A DNA stretch of 64,000 nt, from assembly GCA_963717985.1 (NCBI GenBank), contig CAVQYC010000006.1, positions 124,001-188,000 of the forward strand. Reading direction: 5' to 3'. The notes beneath the pieces were generated by a model. It worked only from the letters and a program-made list of their open reading frames with translations, ran no database searches and was not told the origin of the DNA. The stretch is from BOG-1155 sp963717985 (GTDB taxonomy: Bacteria; Desulfobacterota; Syntrophorhabdia; Syntrophorhabdales; WCHB1-27). The translations under genes and the position numbers were made by a program. The first letter of the stretch is position 1. Each line of letters starts with the position of its first letter. Positions 1-7,613 of this stretch are shown here, in pieces.

Positions 1-1143
1 GTGCTCGAATCTCAACTCCTGCAATCGCAAAAGATGGAAGCCGTAGGAACGTTGGCTGGAGGCATTGCTCACGATTTTAACAACATCCTGACCGTCATAA
101 TGGGCTACGCCGCCATGCTCCAGATAAAGATGGATAGCGCGGATCCATCGAGGATACTGGTGGGGCAGATACTATCTGCATCCCAGAAAGCGGCGGGTCT
201 AACCCACGGCCTCCTGGCCTTCAGCAGACAACAGCCCGTATCCTTGAAACCCGTCCACATAAACGATATCGTCAAAGGAACGGAAGGGCTTCTGAGAAGA
301 CTTCTTTCGGAGGACATTGTGCTGACGACATCGCTCTGTAAGGAAGATATCACCATAATGGCGGACCCGACACAGATTGATCAGATCCTATTCAACCTCG
401 CCACAAATGCAAGGGATGCCATGCCTGGAGGGGGCGATCTCTCAATAGAGACTAAACTCTTGGAAATAGATGATGGGTTCGTCGGAATGCATGGCCCGGT
501 TGAGCCGGGGAGATACGTGCTCTTATCCGTTTCAGATACGGGGACAGGTATGGATGAGAAGACAAAGGACAAGATTTTCGAGCCCTTCTTCACCACGAAG
601 GAGTTAGGCAGAGGGACAGGTTTGGGCCTCTCCACCGTATATGGCATTGTGAAGCAACACGACGGTCACGTGACGGTCTACAGCGAACAAAACACCGGGA
701 CCACCTTCCATGTATATCTTCCTGCGATATCAGTGGCGGCTCCGGAGGAAAAGTCTGTTGCGCAAGAGATCAGAGGAGGTACGGAGTCCATCCTGCTGGC
801 TGAAGATAACGACGACGTGAGGCGTCTCATGAAAAACATCCTTGCGGGATACGGATATTCCGTCATAGAGGCTGTCGATGGTGAAGATGCGGTCAGGAAA
901 TTCAGCAGCAGCGAAAAAATAGACCTCGTGATACTGGATTCCGTGATGCCCCGGATGAACGGGAGGGCGGCCTATGATGAAATCAGCAGAAACAATTCTC
1001 CGATCAAGGTGCTCTTCACCAGCGGATATACAAAAGACATTGTCCTGCGCAAAGGCATCGAAGACAAGAGATTCGACTTTGTCTCCAAGCCCCTGGCGCC
1101 ACGCGACCTGCTGAAAAAAGTGAGAGAAGTGCTCGATAAGTAA
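1..1143 (+). CDS. Hybrid sensor histidine kinase/response regulator, 5' end outside window
   Basis: The reading frame is open from base 1, so this is the C-terminal part of a larger sensor kinase and its input domains lie upstream. It starts inside a HisKA dimerisation helix with the H-box GGIAHDFNN (phospho-acceptor His24 of the visible part). An HATPase_c domain follows, with N-box residues near 132-136, the G1 box SDTGTGM near 178-184 and the G2 box GRGTGLGL at 203-210. A C-terminal receiver domain covers about residues 262-380, with acidic residues E268/D269, phospho-acceptor Asp313 in LVILDSVMP and Lys363 in SKPL. All residues needed for autophosphorylation and phosphotransfer to the fused receiver are present. 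The signal it senses cannot be told from the visible part. Confidence 0.93.
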   Translation: MLESQLLQSQKMEAVGTLAGGIAHDFNNILTVIMGYAAMLQIKMDSADPSRILVGQILSASQKAAGLTHGLLAFSRQQPVSLKPVHINDIVKGTEGLLRRLLSEDIVLTTSLCKEDITIMADPTQIDQILFNLATNARDAMPGGGDLSIETKLLEIDDGFVGMHGPVEPGRYVLLSVSDTGTGMDEKTKDKIFEPFFTTKELGRGTGLGLSTVYGIVKQHDGHVTVYSEQNTGTTFHVYLPAISVAAPEEKSVAQEIRGGTESILLAEDNDDVRRLMKNILAGYGYSVIEAVDGEDAVRKFSSSEKIDLVILDSVMPRMNGRAAYDEISRNNSPIKVLFTSGYTKDIVLRKGIEDKRFDFVSKPLAPRDLLKKVREVLDK

Positions 1144-1325
1144 CGGGATCTGTGGGTCATCTGCGGTAACTCCGGTGTATAATCGTGCTTCACGCTACTC
1201 GATCATCGCTGAACGCTCAATCATAGAAAACTTTATAGCTGAAGTCGTGTTTTTCTGATAGAATTGGGTTTGTACACATTAACTTCGGGTATTCGTCAGG
1301 TTCGGCAATCAAAAAGGAGTTTTCA

Positions 1326-1568
1326 ATGAAAAAGGTGACAATGTATTCTCTGAGCACCTGTTCCTGGTGCTTGAAAGCCAAGAGATACTTTGAGGAACAG
1401 GGCGTGGCCTACGAGTACACCGACTACGACCTCGCCGACGATGGAACGCGGCAGAGGATCGATAGAGACATGCATGACATCGAAGCAGGGGGTTTTCCTG
1501 TAGTGAAGATCGGGAGGGACGTCGTCACCGGCTACAAGCCGGATAGGTACAAAGAGCTCCTCGGCTAA
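1326..1568 (+). CDS. Glutaredoxin-family protein
   Basis: This 80-residue thioredoxin-fold protein is of the small glutaredoxin/NrdH-like type. It has a vicinal CxxC redox centre, CSWC at residues 12-15, and a cis-Pro region (GGFPVVKIG) that normally contacts the thiol substrate. Length and fold order match single-domain glutaredoxins. The start is supported by a strong ribosome-binding site, AAAAAGGAG, just upstream. It is probably a cytosolic dithiol-disulfide reductant. It stands alone between the kinase and a convergent methyltransferase gene, so the partner reductase is unknown; a trxB-linked paralogue lies at 34.6 kb. Confidence 0.88.
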   Translation: MKKVTMYSLSTCSWCLKAKRYFEEQGVAYEYTDYDLADDGTRQRIDRDMHDIEAGGFPVVKIGRDVVTGYKPDRYKELLG

Positions 1569-1646
1569 AAGAGTGCTCAATAAGGGTCTTCGCCCCTTGT
1601 TTCAAATGACGCTTCCCTTCCCCGGTGTTTACGCCGTAAGAAGTCT

Positions 1647-2282
1647 TCAAATCGTCCTCGAAGACGAGCCGGTTTGACCCTTGAGACTTTTTCTCAGCAC
1701 AACCCATAAGCCGCCCTCGGTAATCATCATCGCCCTTTCCTTCAGTTCGGCCGTTTCGAGGACCGACCACAGGTCACTTTCGATTATCCGGACCCGGCCG
1801 AGGGCTTGGTTGAGTTCCTTCGAGCGCTTCTCGATGCTCCTTATGACATCCTCCGGAGTATGGCGTCCGAAGCCGCCTCCGACCAGGGCCATGCCGCCTG
1901 CTTTCAGAGACCGGTAGATTGCCGGCAGGTCGGGTTTGAAAAAGGACGGAAAAAAGAAGGCCCCCCTGAAAACGGCCAGATCGAAGGTCTCCGTGGGAAC
2001 CCCGATGAGTTTCTCGTCGCTTTCACCTATTGTCACCTTGCTAACAAGTCCGAGCTCCCGCGCCTCATCCCTCAAGGTGTCCGCAATTTCGCCGGGAAAC
2101 ACGGCCATAGAAAAGGACGTGCCGATGCCTCTGCGGGCCAACTCAAATGCCAGTCCTGAAAAAGGGCCCACTTCGAGGACATGGCCGTCACGCCGGCTAT
2201 ACAACTCGCTCACCTGTTCGGCCAGGTAGGGCCTGACAGGCTCCCAGAGGCGGTTCAGTTCTACAATCGGGTCTTTTTCCAT
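1647..2282 (-). CDS. SAM-dependent methyltransferase, class I
   Basis: The 211-residue protein has the class I methyltransferase glycine loop VLEVGPFSGLA near residues 35-45. An acidic motif DLAVFRGAFFF and a later YRSLKAGGMALVGGGFG stretch match methyltransferase strands 4 and 5. The N-terminal part (about 1-33) resembles the helical lead-in of small-molecule methyltransferases. Substrate cannot be inferred. The gene converges on the glutaredoxin gene and its start lies about 190 bp upstream of the divergent acetolactate synthase promoter. An AGGGAGA ribosome-binding site precedes the ATG. Confidence 0.8.
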   Translation of the reverse strand: MEKDPIVELNRLWEPVRPYLAEQVSELYSRRDGHVLEVGPFSGLAFELARRGIGTSFSMAVFPGEIADTLRDEARELGLVSKVTIGESDEKLIGVPTETFDLAVFRGAFFFPSFFKPDLPAIYRSLKAGGMALVGGGFGRHTPEDVIRSIEKRSKELNQALGRVRIIESDLWSVLETAELKERAMMITEGGLWVVLRKSLKGQTGSSSRTI

Positions 2283-2471
2283 CGTCTCCCTGACTTACCT
2301 GCCGACGTCCCCTATCATTAAGAATACCATTTCCCTGCGTGATGCGCACGTCGTTTATTTCGTTTGTTAACGCCGAACATACGCTCGTCCGGAGAGCGCC
2401 GTTTGCGTGATAAGATGCTGCCGGCGGTTCTGCGCCTGGTTGCGATGTTTACTTCAGACGCAACAATTCCC

Positions 2472-2500
2472 TTGACAGGGCGGGGAGTTTCCTCTATGTT
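2472..2500 (+). promoter_or_regulatory. Sigma-70-type promoter of the acetolactate synthase attenuator
   Basis: A perfect -35 TTGACA at 2472-2477 is separated by exactly 17 bp from TATGTT at 2495-2500. Transcription would begin near 2507, about ten bases before the leader-peptide ribosome-binding site AAGGAG at 2517-2522. Confidence 0.75.
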
Positions 2501-2527
2501 AAAATAAAGGGATTTTAAGGAGACGTG

Positions 2528-2641
2528 GTGTCACACAGTAACTGCACATCATATCTGTACGATCAGCATTCAGACAACCAGCACGTAATTGACGTCCTCG
2601 TAGTCCTTGTACGCGCCACCTACCGGTTTACGCCGTTGTAG
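2528..2641 (+). CDS. Branched-chain amino-acid leader peptide (attenuator peptide)
   Basis: This short frame of 37 codons was read directly from the sequence. It begins at GTG 2528, five bases after AAGGAG at 2517-2522, and ends at TAG 2639-2641. Its second half reads V-I-D-V-L-V-V-L-V, so eight of nine codons specify Val, Leu or Ile. These are the end products of the pathway that the next gene starts. The stop codon lies 22 bp before a strong intrinsic terminator. This matches the logic of the enterobacterial ilvB and ilvG leaders, in which ribosome stalling on scarce branched-chain aminoacyl-tRNAs prevents termination. The sequence is not closely similar to those peptides, and the antiterminator fold has not been computed. 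Confidence 0.72.
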   Translation: MSHSNCTSYLYDQHSDNQHVIDVLVVLVRATYRFTPL

Positions 2642-2663
2642 GCCTTGACTTCGTGCAACAAGG

Positions 2664-2699
2664 GCCCCTGCCGGTGTAAGCCGGCAGGGGCTTTTTTTT
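2664..2699 (+). terminator. Intrinsic terminator of the ilv attenuator
   Basis: An 11-bp perfect GC-rich stem (2664-2674 with 2681-2691) has a six-base loop TGTAAG and is followed by eight T residues at 2692-2699. It lies between the leader peptide stop and the acetolactate synthase start, so it would control read-through rather than end an operon. Confidence 0.9.
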
Positions 2700-2722
2700 A
2701 TTTCCTTTTGGAGGGAGATCCC

Positions 2723-4390
2723 ATGCGATACAGCGGAGCGGAGATCATCATCAGGTTGCTGGAGAGTGCCGGCGTTACCATAGTAAGCGGCATTCCGGGA
2801 GGCGCTAACCTCCCCCTCTACCACGCACTCTCCAAAAGCTCGATACGCCACATCCTCGCGCGGCACGAGCAGGGGGCCGGCTTCATTGCCCACGGCATTG
2901 CGAGGTCGACCGGAAAGCCGGGCGTCTGCTTCGCCACCTCCGGACCGGGGGCGACCAACCTGGTCACCGCCCTGGCGGACGCGAAGCTCGATTCCGTCCC
3001 CATCATTGCGATCACCGGTCAGGTCCCCACCTCCATGATCGGCACCGACGCCTTTCAGGAGGTCGATACCTACGGCATGACCCTTCCGATCACCAAGCAC
3101 AACTTTCTCATAAAGAGCGCCGAGCAATTGCTTACCATCATCCCCAGGGCTTTTGCCATAGCCCTCTCGGGCCGTCCCGGTCCCGTCCTCATCGATATCC
3201 CGAAGGATGTCCAGCTTGCGGAGATCGAGCTGGAGCAATGGCCGGCGCCTGGCGTGAAGGCGGTGTTTCCCGCAATCGACCAAGATCTGGCGGCTGATGC
3301 GGCTGTCATGATCGCCCGCGCCAAAAGGCCGGTGATTTACGCCGGAGGCGGCGTGATCAGGTCGGGGTGCCATGGCCCGCTCTATGAGCTGGCAAAAAAG
3401 AACGGCATACCCGTCGCCCTCACCCTGATGGGTCTCGGCGCCTTCCCTCCCGATGACGCCCTTTACCTCGGCATGCTCGGCATGCACGGCTCACCGTTGT
3501 GTAATATCGTCCTTGACGAGGCAGACCTCGTCCTGGCACTCGGCAGCCGGTTCGACGACCGCGCTGTGGGCCGGGCCGACGAATTCTGCCGCAAGGCCGA
3601 CATCATTCACGTCGATGTCGATGCGGCCGAGATCCACAAGATAAAGAGGGCGCACCTGCCGATAGTGGGGGACCTGGGCTTAGTGATAACCGCGTTGTTG
3701 CCCCTGGTCGAAAGCGACAGCCGGCATGCATGGCTTTCGAGGATCACGGAAATCAGGGCCGCCCTCCCCTGCGGCCCTTTCCGGCGAAACGGCGGCCTCC
3801 ACCCCATCGACGCCATCAGGACCGCCCATTCCCTGGCCCCGGCCGGTACTATCGTCTGCACCGACGTGGGACAGCATCAGATGTGGGTGGCGCAAGGCTA
3901 TCCTTTTGCCGAGCCGGGCACCTTTCTCACGTCAGGCGGCCTGGGCACTATGGGGTTCGGCCTTCCCGCCGCCATAGGCGCGGCGCTGGCCAACCCCGGC
4001 CGCCGCGTCCTGTGCATAAGCGGCGACGGCTCGTTCCAGATGAACATTCAGGAACTGGCAACGCTGGCCGAACTGGGTCTCCCGGTCACCATACTGCTCT
4101 TGAATAACGGTCATCTCGGCCTCGTGAGACAACAGCAGGAGCTGTTTTATGGGGGGAACTACATCGCCTCCCGGTTCGACCTGGAGCTGGATTTTGCAGC
4201 CATCGGCAGACAATTCGGCATTCAGGGCTACCGCGTGAGGGAGCCGGGGTCCGTAACGGACATGCTGAGAGAGGCCCTTTCCCACGACGGCCCGTCTCTG
4301 GTGGATATACCGGTGCATAACGAAGAAAAAGTCTTTCCCATGGTGGCGCCGGGCCGGGCGAACACGGACATGATCGGAATCGGCTTGTGA
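2723..4390 (+). CDS. ilvB: Acetolactate synthase large subunit (acetohydroxyacid synthase)
   Basis: This 555-residue thiamine-diphosphate enzyme condenses pyruvate with pyruvate or 2-ketobutyrate, the first common step of Val/Leu/Ile synthesis. The catalytic glutamate is in RHEQGAGF (Glu49), the substrate-site stretch SGPGATN is present, and the ThDP/Mg motif GDGS starts at residue 434 and ends in NN about 27 residues later. Overall it resembles the IlvG/IlvB large subunits. The ATG at 2723 was chosen because a GGAGGGAG ribosome-binding site sits just before it. The upstream ATG at 2645 would run through the terminator hairpin. No ilvN regulatory-subunit gene is adjacent, so feedback control may depend on a subunit encoded elsewhere. 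Expression is probably controlled by the upstream attenuator. Confidence 0.95.
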   Translation: MRYSGAEIIIRLLESAGVTIVSGIPGGANLPLYHALSKSSIRHILARHEQGAGFIAHGIARSTGKPGVCFATSGPGATNLVTALADAKLDSVPIIAITGQVPTSMIGTDAFQEVDTYGMTLPITKHNFLIKSAEQLLTIIPRAFAIALSGRPGPVLIDIPKDVQLAEIELEQWPAPGVKAVFPAIDQDLAADAAVMIARAKRPVIYAGGGVIRSGCHGPLYELAKKNGIPVALTLMGLGAFPPDDALYLGMLGMHGSPLCNIVLDEADLVLALGSRFDDRAVGRADEFCRKADIIHVDVDAAEIHKIKRAHLPIVGDLGLVITALLPLVESDSRHAWLSRITEIRAALPCGPFRRNGGLHPIDAIRTAHSLAPAGTIVCTDVGQHQMWVAQGYPFAEPGTFLTSGGLGTMGFGLPAAIGAALANPGRRVLCISGDGSFQMNIQELATLAELGLPVTILLLNNGHLGLVRQQQELFYGGNYIASRFDLELDFAAIGRQFGIQGYRVREPGSVTDMLREALSHDGPSLVDIPVHNEEKVFPMVAPGRANTDMIGIGL

Positions 4391-4546
4391 CCAAGACCTA
4401 CCTTTTTGCCCTGTGCCCAAATATATTAGGTGGATGATGCGCATTGACTGAAGACCATTGAAAACACAGATGTGGATGCGCTGCGAGTCTTGTTGACCGC
4501 AGGCCGGGGCAACCAGGTGCAAGTGGGTTTGCCGGGCACCCGGCCC

Positions 4547-5419
4547 CTACCGCAGATTATGCTCCCGCGCCCACCGCGCCACATACATCGGGCTCTCCAG
4601 CACCTCGACCCCCGCCTCGCTGAGCGCCGCCTGCTTCCCCTCGACCGTCCCCGTACCCCTCCTTACAATCGCCCCCGCATGGCCCATGCGCTTGCCCTGG
4701 GGCGAGTACCGGCCGCCGATGTAGGCGGCTACAGGTTTTGTCATGTGCTCCGCAATGAAGCGGGCCGCCCGTTCTTCCTGTTCGCCTCCCACTTCTCCCA
4801 CGATGATGACCGCGTCGGTATCCGGGTCCTCATCAAAAAGGCTCAGGATATCGGTGAGGTTGGTCAACACCACGGGGTCGGCGCCCATGCCGACCACCGC
4901 GCTCTGGCCCACATGGCTCTCGGAAAGCAGGCCCGCAAACTCATACGACAGAGTGCCGCTCCGGGAAACGATCCCGACGCGTCCCGGGGCGAAGAGGGAC
5001 GCGGGCATAATACCGATCTTGCTCTTGCCGGGGACGAGGATGCCCGGCGTCGTGGGACCGAGGGCAAAGACGCCCTTTGCATCGGCATAATAGCGCATCT
5101 TCATCACGTCGTTTACCGGTATGTGCTCCGGCACCACCACGATCAGCTTTATCCCCGCGTCGATGGTCTCAAGGAACGCATCCAGGACAAAGGGCGCGGG
5201 CACGAAAAAGACCGAAGCAGTCGCGCCCGTTTCCCTGACAGCCTGCTCGACGCTATCGAAAACGGGCAGCCCTTCGACAGTCGAGCCTCCCTTACCGGGA
5301 GTGACGCCGCCCACGACCCTGGTGCCGTAGTCGAGCATCCAGTGCGTCTGCACCGCGCCGATCCGGCCCGTGATACCCTGCACGATCACGCGGGTTTCTT
5401 TATCGATCAATATACCCAT
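4547..5419 (-). CDS. sucD: Succinate-CoA ligase (ADP-forming) alpha subunit or related acyl-CoA ligase
   Basis: The 290-residue protein has the full alpha-subunit layout. It has an N-terminal CoA-binding Rossmann domain (VIVQGITGRIGAVQT) and a ligase domain with the phospho-histidine loop GKRMGHAGAIV near residue 245. Length equals typical SucD. It lies 12 bp downstream of sucC on the same strand and would be co-transcribed. The pair interconverts an acyl-CoA and acid with ATP formation; succinate is the default substrate. Malate-CoA ligase and other dicarboxylate ligases share the same fold. The neighbouring 4-hydroxybutyryl-CoA dehydratase-like gene makes a C4-CoA pathway role plausible. 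Confidence 0.92.
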   Translation of the reverse strand: MGILIDKETRVIVQGITGRIGAVQTHWMLDYGTRVVGGVTPGKGGSTVEGLPVFDSVEQAVRETGATASVFFVPAPFVLDAFLETIDAGIKLIVVVPEHIPVNDVMKMRYYADAKGVFALGPTTPGILVPGKSKIGIMPASLFAPGRVGIVSRSGTLSYEFAGLLSESHVGQSAVVGMGADPVVLTNLTDILSLFDEDPDTDAVIIVGEVGGEQEERAARFIAEHMTKPVAAYIGGRYSPQGKRMGHAGAIVRRGTGTVEGKQAALSEAGVEVLESPMYVARWAREHNLR

Positions 5420-5431
5420 CCCCGGACCTCG

Positions 5432-6652
5432 CTACCCTATCTTCGCCGCTTGTCGAGTTTCTTTGGATCCGCGCGCACCCGCCAAAGAGACGACACCGTC
5501 AAAAACCACACCGTCACCCGCGCCGACAAGCTCGAACAACCGCTCGACAGCCTTTTCCGTCGCAGGCTCGGTAACCACGTGGACGCCGCCCGACCGGAAA
5601 ATCTCCCACGTCTCTTCCTGGTGGTTGCCGAGCGCCTTTGCCACGATGGGGATCCGCACGTTGTGCTCCCTGATGTAGCGGACCACACCTTTCGCCCCCT
5701 CATGGATGGGGTTTATCCCCCCATAGACGTTGATCAGGATCGCACGCAGCCCCGGCTTCATCATCACCAGGTCCATGCACTTGTACAGCAGGTCGGCGGT
5801 AATGCCTCCTCCCGTCTCCAGGAAGTTCGCCGGCTTCATGGTCTTTGCGATGATGTCCATAGAAGCCATGCCCAATCCTGCCCCTGACGAGATAAGCCCG
5901 ATATCGCCGTCCAGGTCTACATAAGTGACGCCGATCTCCTTTCCCCTCCGCTCGCGGGGGTTTTCGATCCGTTCCGCGGGATCAGGCAGGGGTTGCCGCA
6001 GCCGTGACAGCGCGGAGTTGTCTATCTCCAGCACCGCGTCGACCGCGAGGAGTCCGCCGTTGGGGAGCACGACCAGGGGGTTGATTTCCACAATAAGGGC
6101 CTCGAAACGGGTAAACACCTTGTAGACTTGGGCAATGACGTCCGTGAACGCATTCAGCAGGTTGTGACTCAGCCCGAGCTTCCGAAGGAGCGCCCTGGCC
6201 TGATAAGGATAAAAGCCGACCATCGGGTCTACCTGTATAGACGCGATCTTTTCCGGCGAGATGCGGGCGGTCTCTTCGATATGCATGCCGCCTTCCGTGC
6301 TCGTTACGATCACCGGCCTGCCCGTATACCCGTGCACCGTGACACCCACGTAGAGCTCTTTCGCGATGTCCGCTTTTTCCTCAACAAGGATTTTCCTCAC
6401 GGGGAAGCCGTTGATCTCGGAGATCAGAAGCTCCTCGGCCATTGCTTTCAGTTCCTCCGGGCTGGATGCGCTCCTGACGCCGCCGGCAAGCCCGCGGCCT
6501 CCGACCAGGACCTGTGCCTTGAGCATGACCGGGTATCCGATCTCTCCGGCCACGTGGACCGCCTCCTGCACCGAGCTCGCGACGCCCCGCCGGGGGACGG
6601 GAATGCCCATAGATTCAAAAATATCGGCTGCCTCGAATTCATGGAGTCTCAT
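5432..6652 (-). CDS. sucC: Succinate-CoA ligase (ADP-forming) beta subunit or related acyl-CoA ligase
   Basis: This 406-residue ATP-grasp subunit has the N-terminal start MRLHEFEAADIF typical of SucC, the nucleotide-binding KAQVLVGGRG loop, the metal-site EINPLVV and the C-terminal CoA-ligase flavodoxin-like domain containing GGGITADL and NVYGGINP. The frame stays open upstream to 7093. The ATG at 6652 is chosen because it matches the family start and has AGAAGGG eight bases before it. It precedes sucD by 12 bp. A strong minus-strand promoter at 6729-6700 and a perfect palindrome just beyond it suggest regulation, possibly by the divergent GntR gene. Confidence 0.93.
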   Translation of the reverse strand: MRLHEFEAADIFESMGIPVPRRGVASSVQEAVHVAGEIGYPVMLKAQVLVGGRGLAGGVRSASSPEELKAMAEELLISEINGFPVRKILVEEKADIAKELYVGVTVHGYTGRPVIVTSTEGGMHIEETARISPEKIASIQVDPMVGFYPYQARALLRKLGLSHNLLNAFTDVIAQVYKVFTRFEALIVEINPLVVLPNGGLLAVDAVLEIDNSALSRLRQPLPDPAERIENPRERRGKEIGVTYVDLDGDIGLISSGAGLGMASMDIIAKTMKPANFLETGGGITADLLYKCMDLVMMKPGLRAILINVYGGINPIHEGAKGVVRYIREHNVRIPIVAKALGNHQEETWEIFRSGGVHVVTEPATEKAVERLFELVGAGDGVVFDGVVSLAGARGSKETRQAAKIG

Positions 6653-6699
6653 GGTTGATACCCTTCTTTCGTAGACGATTTTACCGCGTGGAATGTGCA

Positions 6700-6729
6700 A
6701 GTATAAACAGGCTCCCTCCCGATTGTCAA
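6700..6729 (-). promoter_or_regulatory. Promoter of sucCD (minus strand)
   Basis: On the minus strand, TTGACA (6729-6724) and TATACT (6705-6700) are separated by 18 bp. This places transcription start near 6693, about 40 bases before the sucC ATG. Confidence 0.7.
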
Positions 6730-6743
6730 GATTGATTTGAAAT

Positions 6744-6763
6744 CTGATTTGATAATAAATCAG
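6744..6763. promoter_or_regulatory. Perfect palindrome, candidate operator
   Basis: CTGATTT and AAATCAG form 7-bp perfect arms around a six-base AT-rich spacer (GATAAT). The site lies 14 bp upstream of the sucC -35 box in the divergent region shared with the GntR gene. Function as a GntR or other operator is inferred from position only. Confidence 0.5.
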
Positions 6764-6815
6764 CATGATAAGGCGCGAAATACTACCAGGCACCACGCGG
6801 TGTTGAGGAATTTGC

Positions 6816-6860
6816 TTGACAGGAGCATCAAAAAATGAAATTTTAATGCAATTTAAAATT
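6816..6860 (+). promoter_or_regulatory. Candidate promoter and overlapping palindrome upstream of the GntR gene
   Basis: TTGACA at 6816-6821 is followed by an AT-rich stretch with no consensus -10 box. The stretch contains a perfect inverted repeat, AATTTTAA (6839-6846) and TTAAAATT (6853-6860), with a six-base spacer. The palindrome covers the expected -10 region, so a protein bound there would block the promoter. Autoregulation by the GntR protein is the simplest inference. Confidence 0.5.
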
Positions 6861-6898
6861 ACATTTTCCGGGCGCCTTCGCCCCCCACCTGAGAGACT

Positions 6899-7585
6899 AT
6901 GCAGAAGAAACAGAACAACCAGGAAGACCTGAGCCGTGCCGCCTACCAGGGGCTTCGCCGTATGCTCTATAACAAGGAACTCGTGCCGGGACAAAAGATC
7001 GCCTATCGCGAGCTTGCGGAGCGGCTCAAGATGAGTCCGACACCCATCATACAGGCATTGAAGTGGCTGGAATTGCAGGGGTTCGTCCTCCATGAAGCGA
7101 ACCGGGGCTACTCCATGGCGCCCTTCAGCATAAAAGAGATCGAGGAGATCTACGAGCTGCGGGAGCTGCTCGAACCCTCACTTGTCGAGGCGACCGTGCA
7201 GCACCTGGACAAAGAAGGGGTCGGCCTGCTCAAGGCCGCGCTTGAGGCTCACCGGTCGGCACAGCGCGAGTTTTATCTCAAGGAAAGGCTTTTCAAGAAC
7301 AGGGAATTCCATGTGACCCTGGCGGCCCTTTCAGGAAAAGAAACCCAGATGCGCATTCTCCGGAACCTTTTTGACATGCTTTTCCTGAAATACGGTGGTA
7401 ATTATCTGCCCATGTCATCGCTTAAGTCCTCCGACGAGGAGCACCAGGCGATCTATGACTCCGTGGTGCTCCGGGATGTCGAAAAGGCCCGGGCCTTGCT
7501 CGCGGGCCATGTATCGAGCGTCAAGAAACAGGTCCTGGCCAGTGTCGGGCAGATGCTGGCGGAACAGGAAAGGTCGGAAATCTGA
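6899..7585 (+). CDS. GntR-family transcriptional regulator, FCD-domain type
   Basis: The 228-residue protein has an N-terminal winged helix (about residues 10-78, including YRELAERLKMSPTPIIQAL) and a C-terminal all-helical FCD effector domain (about 85-215). Conserved FCD features are the YELRELLEPSLVE helix and the FHVTLAALSG stretch. FCD regulators usually bind carboxylic acids through a metal site and repress neighbouring catabolic genes. Its stop is 28 bp from the start of the dehydratase-like gene, so the two are likely one operon. It is divergent from sucCD, with two palindromes in the 246-bp gap, which makes both units likely targets. Confidence 0.92.
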   Translation: MQKKQNNQEDLSRAAYQGLRRMLYNKELVPGQKIAYRELAERLKMSPTPIIQALKWLELQGFVLHEANRGYSMAPFSIKEIEEIYELRELLEPSLVEATVQHLDKEGVGLLKAALEAHRSAQREFYLKERLFKNREFHVTLAALSGKETQMRILRNLFDMLFLKYGGNYLPMSSLKSSDEEHQAIYDSVVLRDVEKARALLAGHVSSVKKQVLASVGQMLAEQERSEI

Positions 7586-7613
7586 TCTAATTTAATCGAG
7601 GAGGTAGTACATA

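Noticed and set aside
2585..2620. Possible further copy of the nested-palindrome repeat (GCGCGTAC-N-TACGAGGAC on the minus strand)
   Set aside because: Only the central bases resemble the family; the boundary sequences are missing, and the plus strand encodes the well-supported leader peptide.
4472..5887. Long plus-strand open frame (471 codons) opposite sucD/sucC
   Set aside because: It lies antisense to well-supported genes, has Arg/His-rich composition typical of GC-rich shadow frames and no family match.
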